A DNA stretch of 64,000 bases from Campylobacteraceae bacterium (GCA_012519705.1 JAAYPR010000038.1:62001-126000), one strand, 5' to 3'; positions 23,400-33,528 are shown, counted from the stretch's first letter. Numbers and translations: made by a program. The notes: generated by a model not told the origin, from the letters alone.

Positions 23400-23876
23400 T
23401 TATGAAAAACTTTTTTCTATTGCTTGAATAATTCTTGATATGTCAAATTCTTCAATACTACCATCTCTTTTTATCACTATTCTCATTCCTTTAGTTTTTA
23501 GTTTTAATATTTTTTGGAGCTTTTTATGCAAATCATTTTTTGTTATTTTACCTTCAGCCACTCCAACAACTATATCTTCCATTTCTAAATAATAGTCGTC
23601 AACATCAACCCATGGAAAATTCATCTCTATAAAGGCTCTTCCAATCTGTATAGAGCTTCTTTTGTTGCCATCTAAAAATGGATGAAACTTTATGCAAGAA
23701 TGCATCAAATGAGTTAGCTTTGAAATAAAATCCGGATAATATTCATCATTTTGTATTTGCTTTAAAGCTGAATCTAGATAGCCTAATTGAATTTTGTTAT
23801 AACCTTCTAAGCCACCAGAAGTTGCAATTATTTGATCATGGAATTCAATTGCTTGCTTCAAAGTTAAATACTTCAT
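23400..23876 (-). CDS. Doc/Fic-family toxin with ATP-cone-like C-terminal tail
   Basis: Fic motif HPFLDGNKRSS; Doc-like size; C-terminus MRIVIKRDGSIEEFDISRIIQAIEKSFS resembles the start of an ATP-cone. Confidence 0.82.
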   Translation of the reverse strand: MKYLTLKQAIEFHDQIIATSGGLEGYNKIQLGYLDSALKQIQNDEYYPDFISKLTHLMHSCIKFHPFLDGNKRSSIQIGRAFIEMNFPWVDVDDYYLEMEDIVVGVAEGKITKNDLHKKLQKILKLKTKGMRIVIKRDGSIEEFDISRIIQAIEKSFS

Positions 23877-24157
23877 TTATTCTTAAGTCTTTCTAAAACT
23901 TCTCTGTTTTTTTTCTGATTAATTATATTTTGCATTCGTTCTTTCAGTTTTTTAAACTCATCATCGGTTAGAGTATTATTATCATTACCGCCATATATTT
24001 TTATTTTTGCTTTTTTTTGTTCATTTAATGCCTGATAAAATGCAACATGTAACGCATGGTATATTTCTGCTTTAAATTTTTTAACCTCATCATCACTCAT
24101 GCCTTCTAATGAAATTTCTAAAGTTTTTTCTGTCAATTCTATATTTTGAATATCCAT
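23873..24157 (-). CDS. Putative antitoxin partner of the Doc toxin (no recognised family)
   Basis: 94-aa charged ORF overlapping the Doc start by 4 nt; order antitoxin then toxin. Confidence 0.55.
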   Translation of the reverse strand: MDIQNIELTEKTLEISLEGMSDDEVKKFKAEIYHALHVAFYQALNEQKKAKIKIYGGNDNNTLTDDEFKKLKERMQNIINQKKNREVLERLKNK

Positions 24158-24158
24158 A

Positions 24159-24830
24159 CTATCTCCTTATCAAATTTAAAAAACTTTCCGCTTCAAAACT
24201 AGCAGTTCCTACTAAAACTCCATTGCAGTTTTTAACGCTAGCTATCTCTTTGATATTTTTCTCATTTACGCTTCCACCATATAGAAGTGGTGCTTTTGTT
24301 AAGCTTGCTAAAAACTCTAAAATTTCAGCTATATCTCTCACGCTTGCTGACTTTCCAGTCCCTATCGCCCAAACAGGCTCATAAGCGATAACTAAGTTTT
24401 TATATTCTAAATCAACTCCAATAAGCTGAGACTTCAAAAACTCTTTTGTCTTACCAGCTTCTTTTATCTCTAAGCTTTCGCCTATACATAAAACCGCGTT
24501 CAAGCTATGCTTTTTTGCAAACTCAAACTTAGCCTTTATAAACTCATCACTTTCGCTCAAAGCTCTTCTTTCGCTATGTCCGATTAAAACGTCTTTTATA
24601 CTAAACTCATCAAGCATAGAAAGTCCGATTTCCCCAGTAAAATTTCCATTTTCTACTGGGTAGAAGTTCTGGGCTCCTTGTCTAAATTTATGAGCCTTCT
24701 GGCTAAAAGCAGAAGCTGGCGGGAAAACCACCACTTCATAACTTCCATCTAAACTATCATCCAAAATTTCAGCATATTCACTAAAGCTTTTTCTTGTGTG
24801 ATTACATTTTAAATTTGCGTAAAACCTCAA
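24159..24830 (-). CDS. tpiA: Triosephosphate isomerase
   Basis: [47 protein letters not shown]. Confidence 0.95.
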   Translation of the reverse strand: MRFYANLKCNHTRKSFSEYAEILDDSLDGSYEVVVFPPASAFSQKAHKFRQGAQNFYPVENGNFTGEIGLSMLDEFSIKDVLIGHSERRALSESDEFIKAKFEFAKKHSLNAVLCIGESLEIKEAGKTKEFLKSQLIGVDLEYKNLVIAYEPVWAIGTGKSASVRDIAEILEFLASLTKAPLLYGGSVNEKNIKEIASVKNCNGVLVGTASFEAESFLNLIRR

Positions 24831-24833
24831 GTT

Positions 24834-26036
24834 CTACTCCTTTCTCATAAGCACCTTTACACCTGGAAGCTCTTTTCCTTCTATCATCTCAAGGCTTGCT
24901 CCACCGCCAGTTGAGATAAATGTTATCTCATCTTGGTCTCCAGCTCTTGCTACCACGTCAGCTGTATCACCGCCTCCAACTACTGTCATAGCGTTACTTT
25001 CAGCTACTGCGTGGCTTATCCTAAAGCTTCCTCTTGCGAACTTATCCATCTCAAAAACGCCCATTGGTCCGTTCCACCAGATAGTTCCAGCATCATCAAG
25101 TGCTTCTTTAAAAAGCGTCACCGTAGCAGGTCCGATGTCAAGCCCCATCCAGTCTTTTGGAATTTCTTGAGCAGTTACATACTTCATAGGTGCATCTTCT
25201 GAAAATATAGGTGCTACGATGGCATCAACTGGTAAGTAAATTTTTACACCAAGCTCTTTGCCTTTTTCCATAATATTTTTAGCTTCGTCTAAAAGATCCT
25301 CTTCTAAAAGCGAGTTTCCTATCTCATAACCCAGTGCTTTTAGGAAAGTAAATGCCATACCACCGCCAATTAGTAGCTTATCAACTTTTGGAAGTAGGTT
25401 TTTAAGAGCTTGAAGCTTTCCACTAACTTTACTTCCGCCAACTATCGCAACAAATGGGCGAATTGGTCTTTTGGTAAGGTTTTGAGCAAAACCTATCTCT
25501 TTTTGAAGCAAAAACCCAGCCCCTTTATGCTCATCGTCAAAGAAATTTGTTATAGCATGAACTGAAGCGTGAGCTCTATGGCAAACCCCAAAAGCATCAT
25601 TTACATAATAATCCGCAAAACTTGCTAGTTTTTTAGCAAACTCTTCATCGTTTTTTGTCTCGCCTTTGTCAAATCTTAAGTTATCAAGAAGTAGAATTTC
25701 ACCCTCTTCTAGCTCGCTGACTGCTTTTTTAGCAAGGTCTCCAACGACATCTTTTACAAACTTAACATCTTTTTTCATAAGTCTTGAGAGTCTTTTTGCA
25801 ACTGGTTCTAAGTTTAGCTTCTCATCATAGCCTAGTTTTGGTCTCCCTGAGTGACTTGCTAAAATAACAGCCAAACCCTCGTCCAAGCAGTATTTTATCG
25901 TAGCTAAAGATGAGCGTATCCTTCTATCATCAGTGATGTTTTGATACTCATCCATAGGAACATTAAAGTCACATCTTATGAAAACTTTTTTACCTTTTTC
26001 AAACTTAATATCTTTTATAAAGAGTAAATTTTCCAT
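24834..26036 (-). CDS. pgk: Phosphoglycerate kinase
   Basis: [57 protein letters not shown]. Confidence 0.97.
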   Translation of the reverse strand: MENLLFIKDIKFEKGKKVFIRCDFNVPMDEYQNITDDRRIRSSLATIKYCLDEGLAVILASHSGRPKLGYDEKLNLEPVAKRLSRLMKKDVKFVKDVVGDLAKKAVSELEEGEILLLDNLRFDKGETKNDEEFAKKLASFADYYVNDAFGVCHRAHASVHAITNFFDDEHKGAGFLLQKEIGFAQNLTKRPIRPFVAIVGGSKVSGKLQALKNLLPKVDKLLIGGGMAFTFLKALGYEIGNSLLEEDLLDEAKNIMEKGKELGVKIYLPVDAIVAPIFSEDAPMKYVTAQEIPKDWMGLDIGPATVTLFKEALDDAGTIWWNGPMGVFEMDKFARGSFRISHAVAESNAMTVVGGGDTADVVARAGDQDEITFISTGGGASLEMIEGKELPGVKVLMRKE

Positions 26037-27043
26037 TATTTAACACCTTTTTTAAGAGCATAAACCGCTAAATCAACAAGCCTTTCACTATATCCCCACT
26101 CGTTGTCATACCAAGCTAGAACTTTTACTAAGTTTCCATCAACTACTTGAGTCATATCGCCGGCAACGATACTTGAGTATTTGCATCCGATAAAATCAGT
26201 TGAAACTCTATAGTCTTCATCAACTAGTAAAATTCCCTTCATTTTTCCGTCTTGATACTCTTTAAATTTAGCATTTATCTCTTCTTTGCTAGCATTTTTG
26301 CTTAACACAACGCTTAAATCAACCATTGAAACGTTTGGAACTGGAACTCTTAAGCTAATTCCGTGCATTTTTCCAAGAAGTTCTGGGATAACAAGTCCGA
26401 TGGCTTTTGCTGCACCTGTGGTAGTTGGGATGATGTTTAGCCCGCCTGCTCTACTTTTTCTAAAATCTTTTGTTTTTACATCAAGCAGGTTTTGGCTACT
26501 TGTATATGCGTGAGTTGTTGTCATTATCCCTTTTTCTATGCCAAACTCATCATTTAGCACTTTTGCAACTGGAGCAAGTCCGTTAGTTGTACAACTTGCG
26601 TTTGAGATGATTCTTTGTCCAGCATAGCTCTCATTGTTTACACCCATAACAAAAGTTGGAGTATCATCCTTAGCTGGAGCACTCATCACAACTAAATCAA
26701 GTCCGTTTTCTAAATACGCCTCACACTTTTCAGTTGTCAAAAACGCACCTGTGCACTCTAGCACCACGTCCGCACCAAGCTCTTTAAAACCTAACTCTTT
26801 TGGGTCTCTAGTTGAGAAAACTCTGATTTTTTTACCATCGACTGCGATATAGTCATCATTTATAACTTCAACTCTTTTGCCAAACTCACCATGAACTGAG
26901 TCATACTGAAGCAAATATCTTGTGATTTCCCTAGTTGCTGTATCGTTTATAGCAACAAGTTCTACGTCATCTCTTTCTAAAATTATCCTAGCTGCACATC
27001 TTCCGATGCGTCCAAAACCGTTAATTGCAAATTTAAATGCCAT
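26036..27043 (-). CDS. gapA: Glyceraldehyde-3-phosphate dehydrogenase
   Basis: [50 protein letters not shown]. Confidence 0.97.
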   Translation of the reverse strand: MAFKFAINGFGRIGRCAARIILERDDVELVAINDTATREITRYLLQYDSVHGEFGKRVEVINDDYIAVDGKKIRVFSTRDPKELGFKELGADVVLECTGAFLTTEKCEAYLENGLDLVVMSAPAKDDTPTFVMGVNNESYAGQRIISNASCTTNGLAPVAKVLNDEFGIEKGIMTTTHAYTSSQNLLDVKTKDFRKSRAGGLNIIPTTTGAAKAIGLVIPELLGKMHGISLRVPVPNVSMVDLSVVLSKNASKEEINAKFKEYQDGKMKGILLVDEDYRVSTDFIGCKYSSIVAGDMTQVVDGNLVKVLAWYDNEWGYSERLVDLAVYALKKGVK

Positions 27044-27100
27044 ATCAAATCCTTTTTGGTATAATAGTCGCTATTTTACTGAATTTTAGGTTAAAAATAA

Positions 27101-27964
27101 ATGAATATCGCACTTTTTGGCGGAAGCTTTGACCCGCCACATATCGGTCATGACGAAATTGTAAACTTAGCTCTGAAAAACCTTGACATTGACAAACTCG
27201 TAATTATGCCAACTTATCTTAATCCTTTCAAAGAGAGCTTCTTTTTAGAGCCAAGCTCACGGCTAAATTTATGCAAAAAACTCTGGGGGTGCTTAGACAA
27301 AGTTGAAATTTCAGACTATGAAATTTCACAAACCCGCCCCGTTGCTACGGTAGAAAGCGTTGAGTACCTCTATTCTAAGTTTGATATAGATAAGTTTTAC
27401 TTAATAATCGGTGCTGATAATTTAAAAGATTTAGATAAATGGAGTAAATTTAACCAACTAAAAAATCTTGTTAGCTTTGTAGTCGCCACTAGAAACAACA
27501 TAAATATCCCCAAGCACTTGCAAAAACTAAATTTAAATGTTAATATTTCATCTACAATTTTTAGAGAGAGTCTAAGCTTAGAGCTAATTCCAGCTCAAAT
27601 AAAAGACGAAATCAAAACTATACTAAGGGAGAAGTTTATGGAGAAAAAACTAGAAGTTATAAGAGGCGTTTTAGAAACAAAGAAGGCTGAAGAGATTGAA
27701 ATTATCGATGTTCAAAATGATAGTTATATCGCTAAATTTGTTGTAATTGCAACAGCTTTAACAGGCAAACACGGTCTTTCTTTAACGGATGATTTAGAAG
27801 AGGCACTAAAACCTCTAAATGAGAACTTTTTAGGAGTAGAAGCAAGCGATGAGTGGAGCGTTATAGATTTAGGTGATGTTGTAATCCACCTAATGAGCGA
27901 AGAGTGTAGAGCAAAATACAACATCGAAGAGCTTTTAGAAAAACTAAATCAGATGAAAAAATAA
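27101..27964 (+). CDS. nadD: Fused nicotinate-nucleotide adenylyltransferase (NadD) - ribosome silencing factor (RsfS)
   Basis: NadD motif MNIALFGGSFDPPHIGHDEIV in the N-terminal ~180 aa; RsfS-like C-terminal ~107 aa beginning MEKKLEVIRGVLETKKAEEIEIIDV and including SDEWSVIDLGDVVIHLMSEECRAKYNIEELL; one uninterrupted ORF. Confidence 0.88.
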   Translation: MNIALFGGSFDPPHIGHDEIVNLALKNLDIDKLVIMPTYLNPFKESFFLEPSSRLNLCKKLWGCLDKVEISDYEISQTRPVATVESVEYLYSKFDIDKFYLIIGADNLKDLDKWSKFNQLKNLVSFVVATRNNINIPKHLQKLNLNVNISSTIFRESLSLELIPAQIKDEIKTILREKFMEKKLEVIRGVLETKKAEEIEIIDVQNDSYIAKFVVIATALTGKHGLSLTDDLEEALKPLNENFLGVEASDEWSVIDLGDVVIHLMSEECRAKYNIEELLEKLNQMKK

Positions 27965-28968
27965 GCCAAAGTATAACTAGCTGTAAAGAGCCATATAAAA
28001 AGCGTAGAAGCTAAAATAAATGGCTTTTTGCCAGCTTTTTTAAGCATATCTTTTCTAATTGTAATACCTAGCGCAAACATCGCCATACTAAGAAGAATGG
28101 CAGATAGAAATTTTATAACCGGTAAAAAACTCTCATTTCTAAACTCCGCTGGCAAAAACGAGCCCACAAAAACAGCAACCAAAAACCAAATCGCAAACCA
28201 AGGCACTGTAATAGAGCCCTTTTTACCACTCTCTTTTTTATTAAATTTAGCAACCAAAAACCCAAGTATAAACAAAAATGGAACTAACATCAAAACTCTT
28301 AGCATCTTCATAAGCACCGCTAAATCAGTCATTCCAACCGCCGCTCCAGCCCCAACAGCGTGAGCAACTTCATGCAAAGATAGTCCTAAAAAACAGCCCA
28401 TCTGCTCTAAGCTTAACCCTAAAACTCCAAGCTTAAATAAAATAGGATATAAAAACATAGCAAAAGTTCCAAAAACTACTACCGTTGTAACAGCGACTGC
28501 TACGCTGTCATTTTTCGCATCAATAACGCTTTTTGTAGCAAGAACTGCCGCCGCCCCGCAAATAGAACTACCCGAACTTACTAAAATAGACTCTTCCATG
28601 CTAAGTCCTAATTTTTTACCAACAAAACAGCCTATTGTAAAAGTTGAAAAAACAATGAAAAATGCCATAAAAACGCCGCTTACTCCAACGCTTGCGATTT
28701 CATCTAGTGTTATTTTAAATCCATAAAGAATAATCCCAAGCCTTAAAATCTCTTTTGTAGCAACTTTTATAACCCCGCTTCGCTCCAAAAACGAGACTGA
28801 ACTATAGATGGTATTTCCCACCAAAACTCCAAAAATTATAGCGATTATTAAAGGACTTATAGCTAGAGTGCTAAATGGTGGCACAAAAGAGAACAAATAG
28901 GAACTAAATGCCATCAAAAAAACAAAAAGATAGGCTCTTAGCTTTCTTTTTTTATAAATTTTATCCAT
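27949..28968 (-). CDS. YeiH/UPF0324-family membrane protein (putative sulfate exporter)
   Basis: About 10 TM; SFVPPFSTLAISPLIIAIIFGVLVGN, SSGSSICGAAAVLAT, GLSLHEVAHAVGAG. Confidence 0.87.
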   Translation of the reverse strand: MDKIYKKRKLRAYLFVFLMAFSSYLFSFVPPFSTLAISPLIIAIIFGVLVGNTIYSSVSFLERSGVIKVATKEILRLGIILYGFKITLDEIASVGVSGVFMAFFIVFSTFTIGCFVGKKLGLSMEESILVSSGSSICGAAAVLATKSVIDAKNDSVAVAVTTVVVFGTFAMFLYPILFKLGVLGLSLEQMGCFLGLSLHEVAHAVGAGAAVGMTDLAVLMKMLRVLMLVPFLFILGFLVAKFNKKESGKKGSITVPWFAIWFLVAVFVGSFLPAEFRNESFLPVIKFLSAILLSMAMFALGITIRKDMLKKAGKKPFILASTLFIWLFTASYTLAYFFI

Positions 28969-29134
28969 AAATATCCTAGTATATTTTTTATATTAAAAGA
29001 TGAATTTTATACTAAAAAATATAATAATTAATAAATTTACAAATTTTAAATATCTTATAAATTTATATATAATTTTTTCTATTTTTTGATATAATATTAC
29101 TAGTTTCTTATATCTACAAAAAAAGGGAGTAAAA

Positions 29135-30025
29135 ATGACTTTAAAACAGATTGAGTATTTTATAAAAGTATGCGAACTCAAGCAGATTAGCGAGTGTTCT
29201 AAATTCTTTGGTGTTTCCCAGTCGGCTATGTCTATCGCTATAAAAAATCTTGAAACATCGCTTGGCGGGGATCTTTTCGATAGACGTGGCAAAAGCTTGG
29301 TTATAAATGAGAGAGGGAAGGCTTTTCTAAAATCAATCACGCCGATTTATAACAGAGTTATGGAAATAGAAAGAAATATGCTAAATGAAAATATGTTTGA
29401 AATTTACATCACATCTAGTAAAAACGTTGGAAACTACCTTCTTCCAGTTGCCATTGCTGACATGATAGAAAACAAAGATAAAAACGTTCATCTAAATATC
29501 TCTTTTGAAAATACAGACACCATTTTAGACGATGTTATGAACAACAGATGCGACATCGGTCTTGTTGAAGGAAATTTAGGCAATAGCGATGTAAATGTCA
29601 TCCCTATAGCAGAAGATGAACTAGTCATCGTTACAGGAAATGAAGAGCTAGCTTCTAAAAGCTACAATGCAAGTAGCATAAAAGATTTCAACTGGATTAT
29701 TAGAGAAGAGGGTTCTGGAACTAGAGGGATATTTTTTGACAACCTTGGAGAAAATCCAAATTTAAATATAGTTTTAGAACTTCCTACAACTGAGTCGATA
29801 AAAAACTGCATAAGAGGAAAAAATTTCGTCACTGTTTTACCATACTTTTCAGTTAAAAATGAGCTTGGAAATGGAATTTACGAGGTAAATGTAAGGGGTA
29901 AGAAATTTAAAAGAAATCTTTACGCCATCTACTCAAAAGACAAAGAAGGAAGCGAGACTTTTTTAAATATCATTAACACCTTGGTTGAAAAGATAAGAGC
30001 TAGCCATAAAAAGCTAACTGCCTAA
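29135..30025 (+). CDS. LysR-family transcriptional regulator
   Basis: N-terminal wHTH MTLKQIEYFIKVCELKQISECSKFFGVSQSAMSIAIKNLETSLGGDLFDRRGKSL; divergent from the YeiH gene. Confidence 0.93.
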   Translation: MTLKQIEYFIKVCELKQISECSKFFGVSQSAMSIAIKNLETSLGGDLFDRRGKSLVINERGKAFLKSITPIYNRVMEIERNMLNENMFEIYITSSKNVGNYLLPVAIADMIENKDKNVHLNISFENTDTILDDVMNNRCDIGLVEGNLGNSDVNVIPIAEDELVIVTGNEELASKSYNASSIKDFNWIIREEGSGTRGIFFDNLGENPNLNIVLELPTTESIKNCIRGKNFVTVLPYFSVKNELGNGIYEVNVRGKKFKRNLYAIYSKDKEGSETFLNIINTLVEKIRASHKKLTA

Positions 30026-30628
30026 GCTAGCCTTTATTTTGTCATGAAGAGCTAGAATTTCGCTCTTCTTTGCAACAAAACTGTTTTTGTTAGCTATCAA
30101 GTAGGCTGAGCTATGCATTATAGTTTCAGCTACTTTTAGTCCGTTTTGTTTCATCGTAGTTCCAGTTTCTACGTTATCAACAATTGCTTCAGCTAGACCT
30201 ATGAGCGGTGCTAGTTCGATTGATCCGTAAAGTTTGATGATTTTAACAGCAGTTGCTTTTGAGGCAAAATATTCTCTTGTGATATTTGGCATCTTGGTTG
30301 CAACTTTAATACCTGGCTTTGAGTAGTCAAGTGTATGTTCGTTTTTGATACCGACACAGACTCTACACTTTCCTATGCCTAAATCAAGAAGTCTTAAAAC
30401 GTTTGGTTTATGTTCTTCTAAAACATCAAGTCCAACCACGCCTATATCAGCAGCACCGTTTTCTACATAAGTTGGAACATCTTGGTTTCTAACAGCTAGA
30501 AATTTAAAACCCTCTTTTTTCATTATAAGCTTTCTATCCTCAAAGACAAACTCATCTCCAAAAATATCAGCAAAAATTTTAAGCGTATCATTAGCAATTC
30601 TGCCTTTTGGAAGTGCTACTACTATCAT
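30014..30628 (-). CDS. hisG: ATP phosphoribosyltransferase (short form)
   Basis: IVVALPKGRIANDTLKIFADI, AADIGVVGLDVL, EAIVDNVETGTTMKQNGL. Confidence 0.95.
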   Translation of the reverse strand: MIVVALPKGRIANDTLKIFADIFGDEFVFEDRKLIMKKEGFKFLAVRNQDVPTYVENGAADIGVVGLDVLEEHKPNVLRLLDLGIGKCRVCVGIKNEHTLDYSKPGIKVATKMPNITREYFASKATAVKIIKLYGSIELAPLIGLAEAIVDNVETGTTMKQNGLKVAETIMHSSAYLIANKNSFVAKKSEILALHDKIKASLGS

Positions 30629-31239
30629 TCTATACCTCTTTCTTTTAGGACTTTTTTCATCCCTCTAAAAACTAAATCTTTATCATAAACCGCATCATCA
30701 AAAAACTTAGCTAGAAAACTACCATCCCCACCTGTAAAGTAAATCTTTTTACCCTTAGAAAAATGTTCTATTGCAAGAACTATCGGCGAAACTATGCCAA
30801 ACGAGATAGCGTCAGCTGTTTTTTGTGGCAGACACTCTAAATCAATTTGCGAGTTAAAAACTATGTCAAGTGCTGGTGAAATTTCTTTAAACATCTTAAG
30901 ATGCGACCAAATTCCAGGCATTATAAACCCGCCTTGGTGAGTATTTAAAACCATAACATCAACAGTTATCGCACTGCCTGCGTCTATAACTATTCCATTT
31001 TCTACAGTATAACATCCAGCTATTCTATCAATGCCTAAACCACTATAGATAGTATCAAATTTGAAATAGCTCTCTATGTTTATAAAATTTGGGCTTTTTG
31101 GTTTAAATTTAGAGTTTACACTTATATAGTAAACCTCTTCACGTGGACGAAATTTAGCAAACTCTTCTAAAGTTAGTCTTGAAACTTTTCCATCTTCATA
31201 AAGCTTAACGCTAAAATTTCCTACATCACAAAGAAGCAT
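30625..31239 (-). CDS. coaX: Type III pantothenate kinase
   Basis: MLLCDVGNFSVKLYEDG; GIDRIAGCYTVENGIVIDAGSAITVDVM; YFTGGDGSFLAKFF. Start moved 42 nt downstream of the ORF-track start. Confidence 0.9.
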   Translation of the reverse strand: MLLCDVGNFSVKLYEDGKVSRLTLEEFAKFRPREEVYYISVNSKFKPKSPNFINIESYFKFDTIYSGLGIDRIAGCYTVENGIVIDAGSAITVDVMVLNTHQGGFIMPGIWSHLKMFKEISPALDIVFNSQIDLECLPQKTADAISFGIVSPIVLAIEHFSKGKKIYFTGGDGSFLAKFFDDAVYDKDLVFRGMKKVLKERGIE

Positions 31240-31541
31240 TTCCAACCACTCTGTTTTAGTAAATTTAGGGCTTTTGAGCAAATTTCAGAGTTATAAAAAA
31301 AGAGTTTTTCTTTTACAACTCTACCACTTTGTTTTATAACTACTTTACTCATCTCTTCGAGTCTTAAGGCATCTTTTGAGATAAACCTACTCTTTGCATC
31401 TCTATAAAAAACTATAACATTTTTAGAGCTTAAGTCAACTCCAAGCATACAGCTGTAAGAGCGTGTTTTAAATAGTTCATTTAAGTTCACGCTCTGGCTT
31501 TTTTTTAAAATGATACTGTTTTTAAGTAAGATTTCATCCAT
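31221..31541 (-). CDS. Conserved hypothetical protein
   Basis: 106-aa ORF between the lipoprotein gene and coaX, overlapping the coaX start. Confidence 0.65.
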   Translation of the reverse strand: MDEILLKNSIILKKSQSVNLNELFKTRSYSCMLGVDLSSKNVIVFYRDAKSRFISKDALRLEEMSKVVIKQSGRVVKEKLFFYNSEICSKALNLLKQSGWKCFFVM

Positions 31542-31542
31542 A

Positions 31543-32553
31543 CTATTTTAGTTCCGCATACTCATCGTCATAGTAAAATGCAAACTCATTTATAAAACTA
31601 AGCTCATCTATCTCATCATCGAGTTCAAAAATTTGTTCGTTTTCTAAGTTAAGGTCTGTTTTTATTAGATACCCTGTTTTTTCAAAGATATATATACTTC
31701 CATCTTTTGGCATGGCAGCTGAGAAAATCGCAAATCTAAACTTTTTCTCTCTTAGTTTGTTTAAATTCATATCGTAAATTTTAACATTTCCATCTTCGTT
31801 GAAAATATAAATTTTGTTTTGATACTTAAAGATATCTCTTATGTTTTCTAGCGCTCTTTTGTTGCCAGTAGCAGTGTTTAAAAGCAGAACTGTTCCAGTT
31901 GCTGCGTAAAGATTATCCCCTACAATGTCTAGATAAATTACGCTATTAAAAAACGGTTCACTGCTTACAAAAATCTCTTGAACCAAACCTCCAGTTGGAG
32001 CGTGGATAATAGCCACTCTTCCATCAAGCATAGGATAAGCGATAACCCCACTTCCAGCAAAAAGTGGTTTAGCCACTCTTGAGTCATAAGCAAGAGCAAT
32101 ATCGTTTTTCTCTTCTAAAATCATAGTTTTTGATGACATTTTCATTAAATAGCGAGTGTTATCAACGCTAACTAAAGCTAAATCATCGCCTCTTAAATTT
32201 GCAGAAATTACTTGAACTGGAAATTTATGCTCAAAAACAATATTGCCGTCCAAATCTCTTATTTTAAATGTTCCATCAATGTTTGATGATAGTACTTTGT
32301 TTTCAGCTATTGTTAAAAACTTCTCATTTTTATCAAGTTTAATTTTGCTTAAAGCTCCATCTTTAGTTATAACTGAGCCATCTTCTAAAGTAGCTCCCTT
32401 AGCTGTTACAAAAACTATACTCTCATCTAATTTTTGGGTGTATCTAAAATCTCCTGAAATTTCTTCTTTTTCAGGTGAAAAATACTCCCTTTTAGTTGTG
32501 CAACCAACTAAAAAAAATGATAAAAAAACTACAACTAAAAAGTTAAATCTCAT
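31543..32553 (-). CDS. Lipoprotein with BamB-like beta-propeller character
   Basis: Lipobox FLVGC; repeated strand pattern typical of PQQ-like propellers; directly downstream of a YfgM-like gene. Confidence 0.75.
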   Translation of the reverse strand: MRFNFLVVVFLSFFLVGCTTKREYFSPEKEEISGDFRYTQKLDESIVFVTAKGATLEDGSVITKDGALSKIKLDKNEKFLTIAENKVLSSNIDGTFKIRDLDGNIVFEHKFPVQVISANLRGDDLALVSVDNTRYLMKMSSKTMILEEKNDIALAYDSRVAKPLFAGSGVIAYPMLDGRVAIIHAPTGGLVQEIFVSSEPFFNSVIYLDIVGDNLYAATGTVLLLNTATGNKRALENIRDIFKYQNKIYIFNEDGNVKIYDMNLNKLREKKFRFAIFSAAMPKDGSIYIFEKTGYLIKTDLNLENEQIFELDDEIDELSFINEFAFYYDDEYAELK

Positions 32554-33119
32554 TTTTTGCTCCCACTATAATGTCTTAAGCTATTAGCAATGTTGCTTAA
32601 ATCAGAGTTTTGTGGAATTTTTAAAAACTCCCTATTTGCCTCTTCAGCCTTGCCCTCTTTTAAAAGAGCATATCCACTCATAAAGGCTGAGTATGAGTTT
32701 AAAATTTCTCCGCTTTCCTTGCTTGCTTCATAGTTTATGATATCTTTTAAAATAGGATCAATCCCCTCCGCTTGAGATAACTCCGCGATTTTAGCACTAT
32801 CAGCGTTATCAAGAGCAACTCTAAACTCATAAAGAGTGTATAAATTTTTATTACTATTTTTTAAACTCTTTTTTGCTTTTTCATTATTTGGGTTTACTAA
32901 AAGTTCGCTATAAGCCTCATTTGCTTTTTTAAATTTACTACTTTCTACATAATTCATAATATTATAGCCCACAAAAACCACAACCAAAACAGTTAAAACT
33001 GTCATTAAAGGCTTTTTATACTTCTTAACAAAAAGCTCGCTTCTTACAATACTTTCTAAAAATTGACTCTGAGAATCTAGAACTTTTTTAGCATCTTTTA
33101 TATCTTCTTTAATAGCCAA
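32550..33119 (-). CDS. Single-TM TPR-like protein (YfgM-like)
   Basis: One TM segment PLMTVLTVLVVVFVGYNIM followed by a helical periplasmic domain. Confidence 0.72.
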   Translation of the reverse strand: MAIKEDIKDAKKVLDSQSQFLESIVRSELFVKKYKKPLMTVLTVLVVVFVGYNIMNYVESSKFKKANEAYSELLVNPNNEKAKKSLKNSNKNLYTLYEFRVALDNADSAKIAELSQAEGIDPILKDIINYEASKESGEILNSYSAFMSGYALLKEGKAEEANREFLKIPQNSDLSNIANSLRHYSGSKK

Positions 33120-33239
33120 AAATTATCCTTTTTAAATAAATTTCGGGTAATTGTATCATAAAATATTTTAAATAACGCCTAATATAAGTTAATTTGTGTT
33201 ATAATGTGAAGATTTTATTATTAAAAAAGGAAGTACTAT

Positions 33240-33518
33240 ATGGTGGTAGATGAAAATTTACTTAATAAATTAGAAAAACTTTGTGCTATTGAGATTCCAG
33301 TAGAGAGAAGAAATGGCGTTAAGTCTGAGCTTGAAAAAGTTGTGAGCTTTGTAGAAATTTTAAATGAATTAAGCGATATAGAACTAAACTTTAGTCAAAA
33401 CAAAACTCCGCTTAGAGATGACGTGCCATATCAAGATAGTGAAATTATAAACGTAATCTTAAAGCACTCTCCTAATAGTGAAAACAGCTTTTTCGTTGTG
33501 CCAAAAATAATAGAATAA
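33240..33518 (+). CDS. gatC: Asp-tRNA(Asn)/Glu-tRNA(Gln) amidotransferase subunit C
   Basis: LLNKLEKLCAIEIPVERRNGVKSELEKVVSFVEILNELSDIE; LRDDVP. Confidence 0.92.
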   Translation: MVVDENLLNKLEKLCAIEIPVERRNGVKSELEKVVSFVEILNELSDIELNFSQNKTPLRDDVPYQDSEIINVILKHSPNSENSFFVVPKIIE

Positions 33519-33528
33519 GGGCATCAGC

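Noticed and set aside
28993-29340. 115-aa minus-strand ORF overlapping the LysR start
   Set aside because: Mostly antisense to the LysR wHTH and extends into an AT-rich intergenic region; no recognisable domain.
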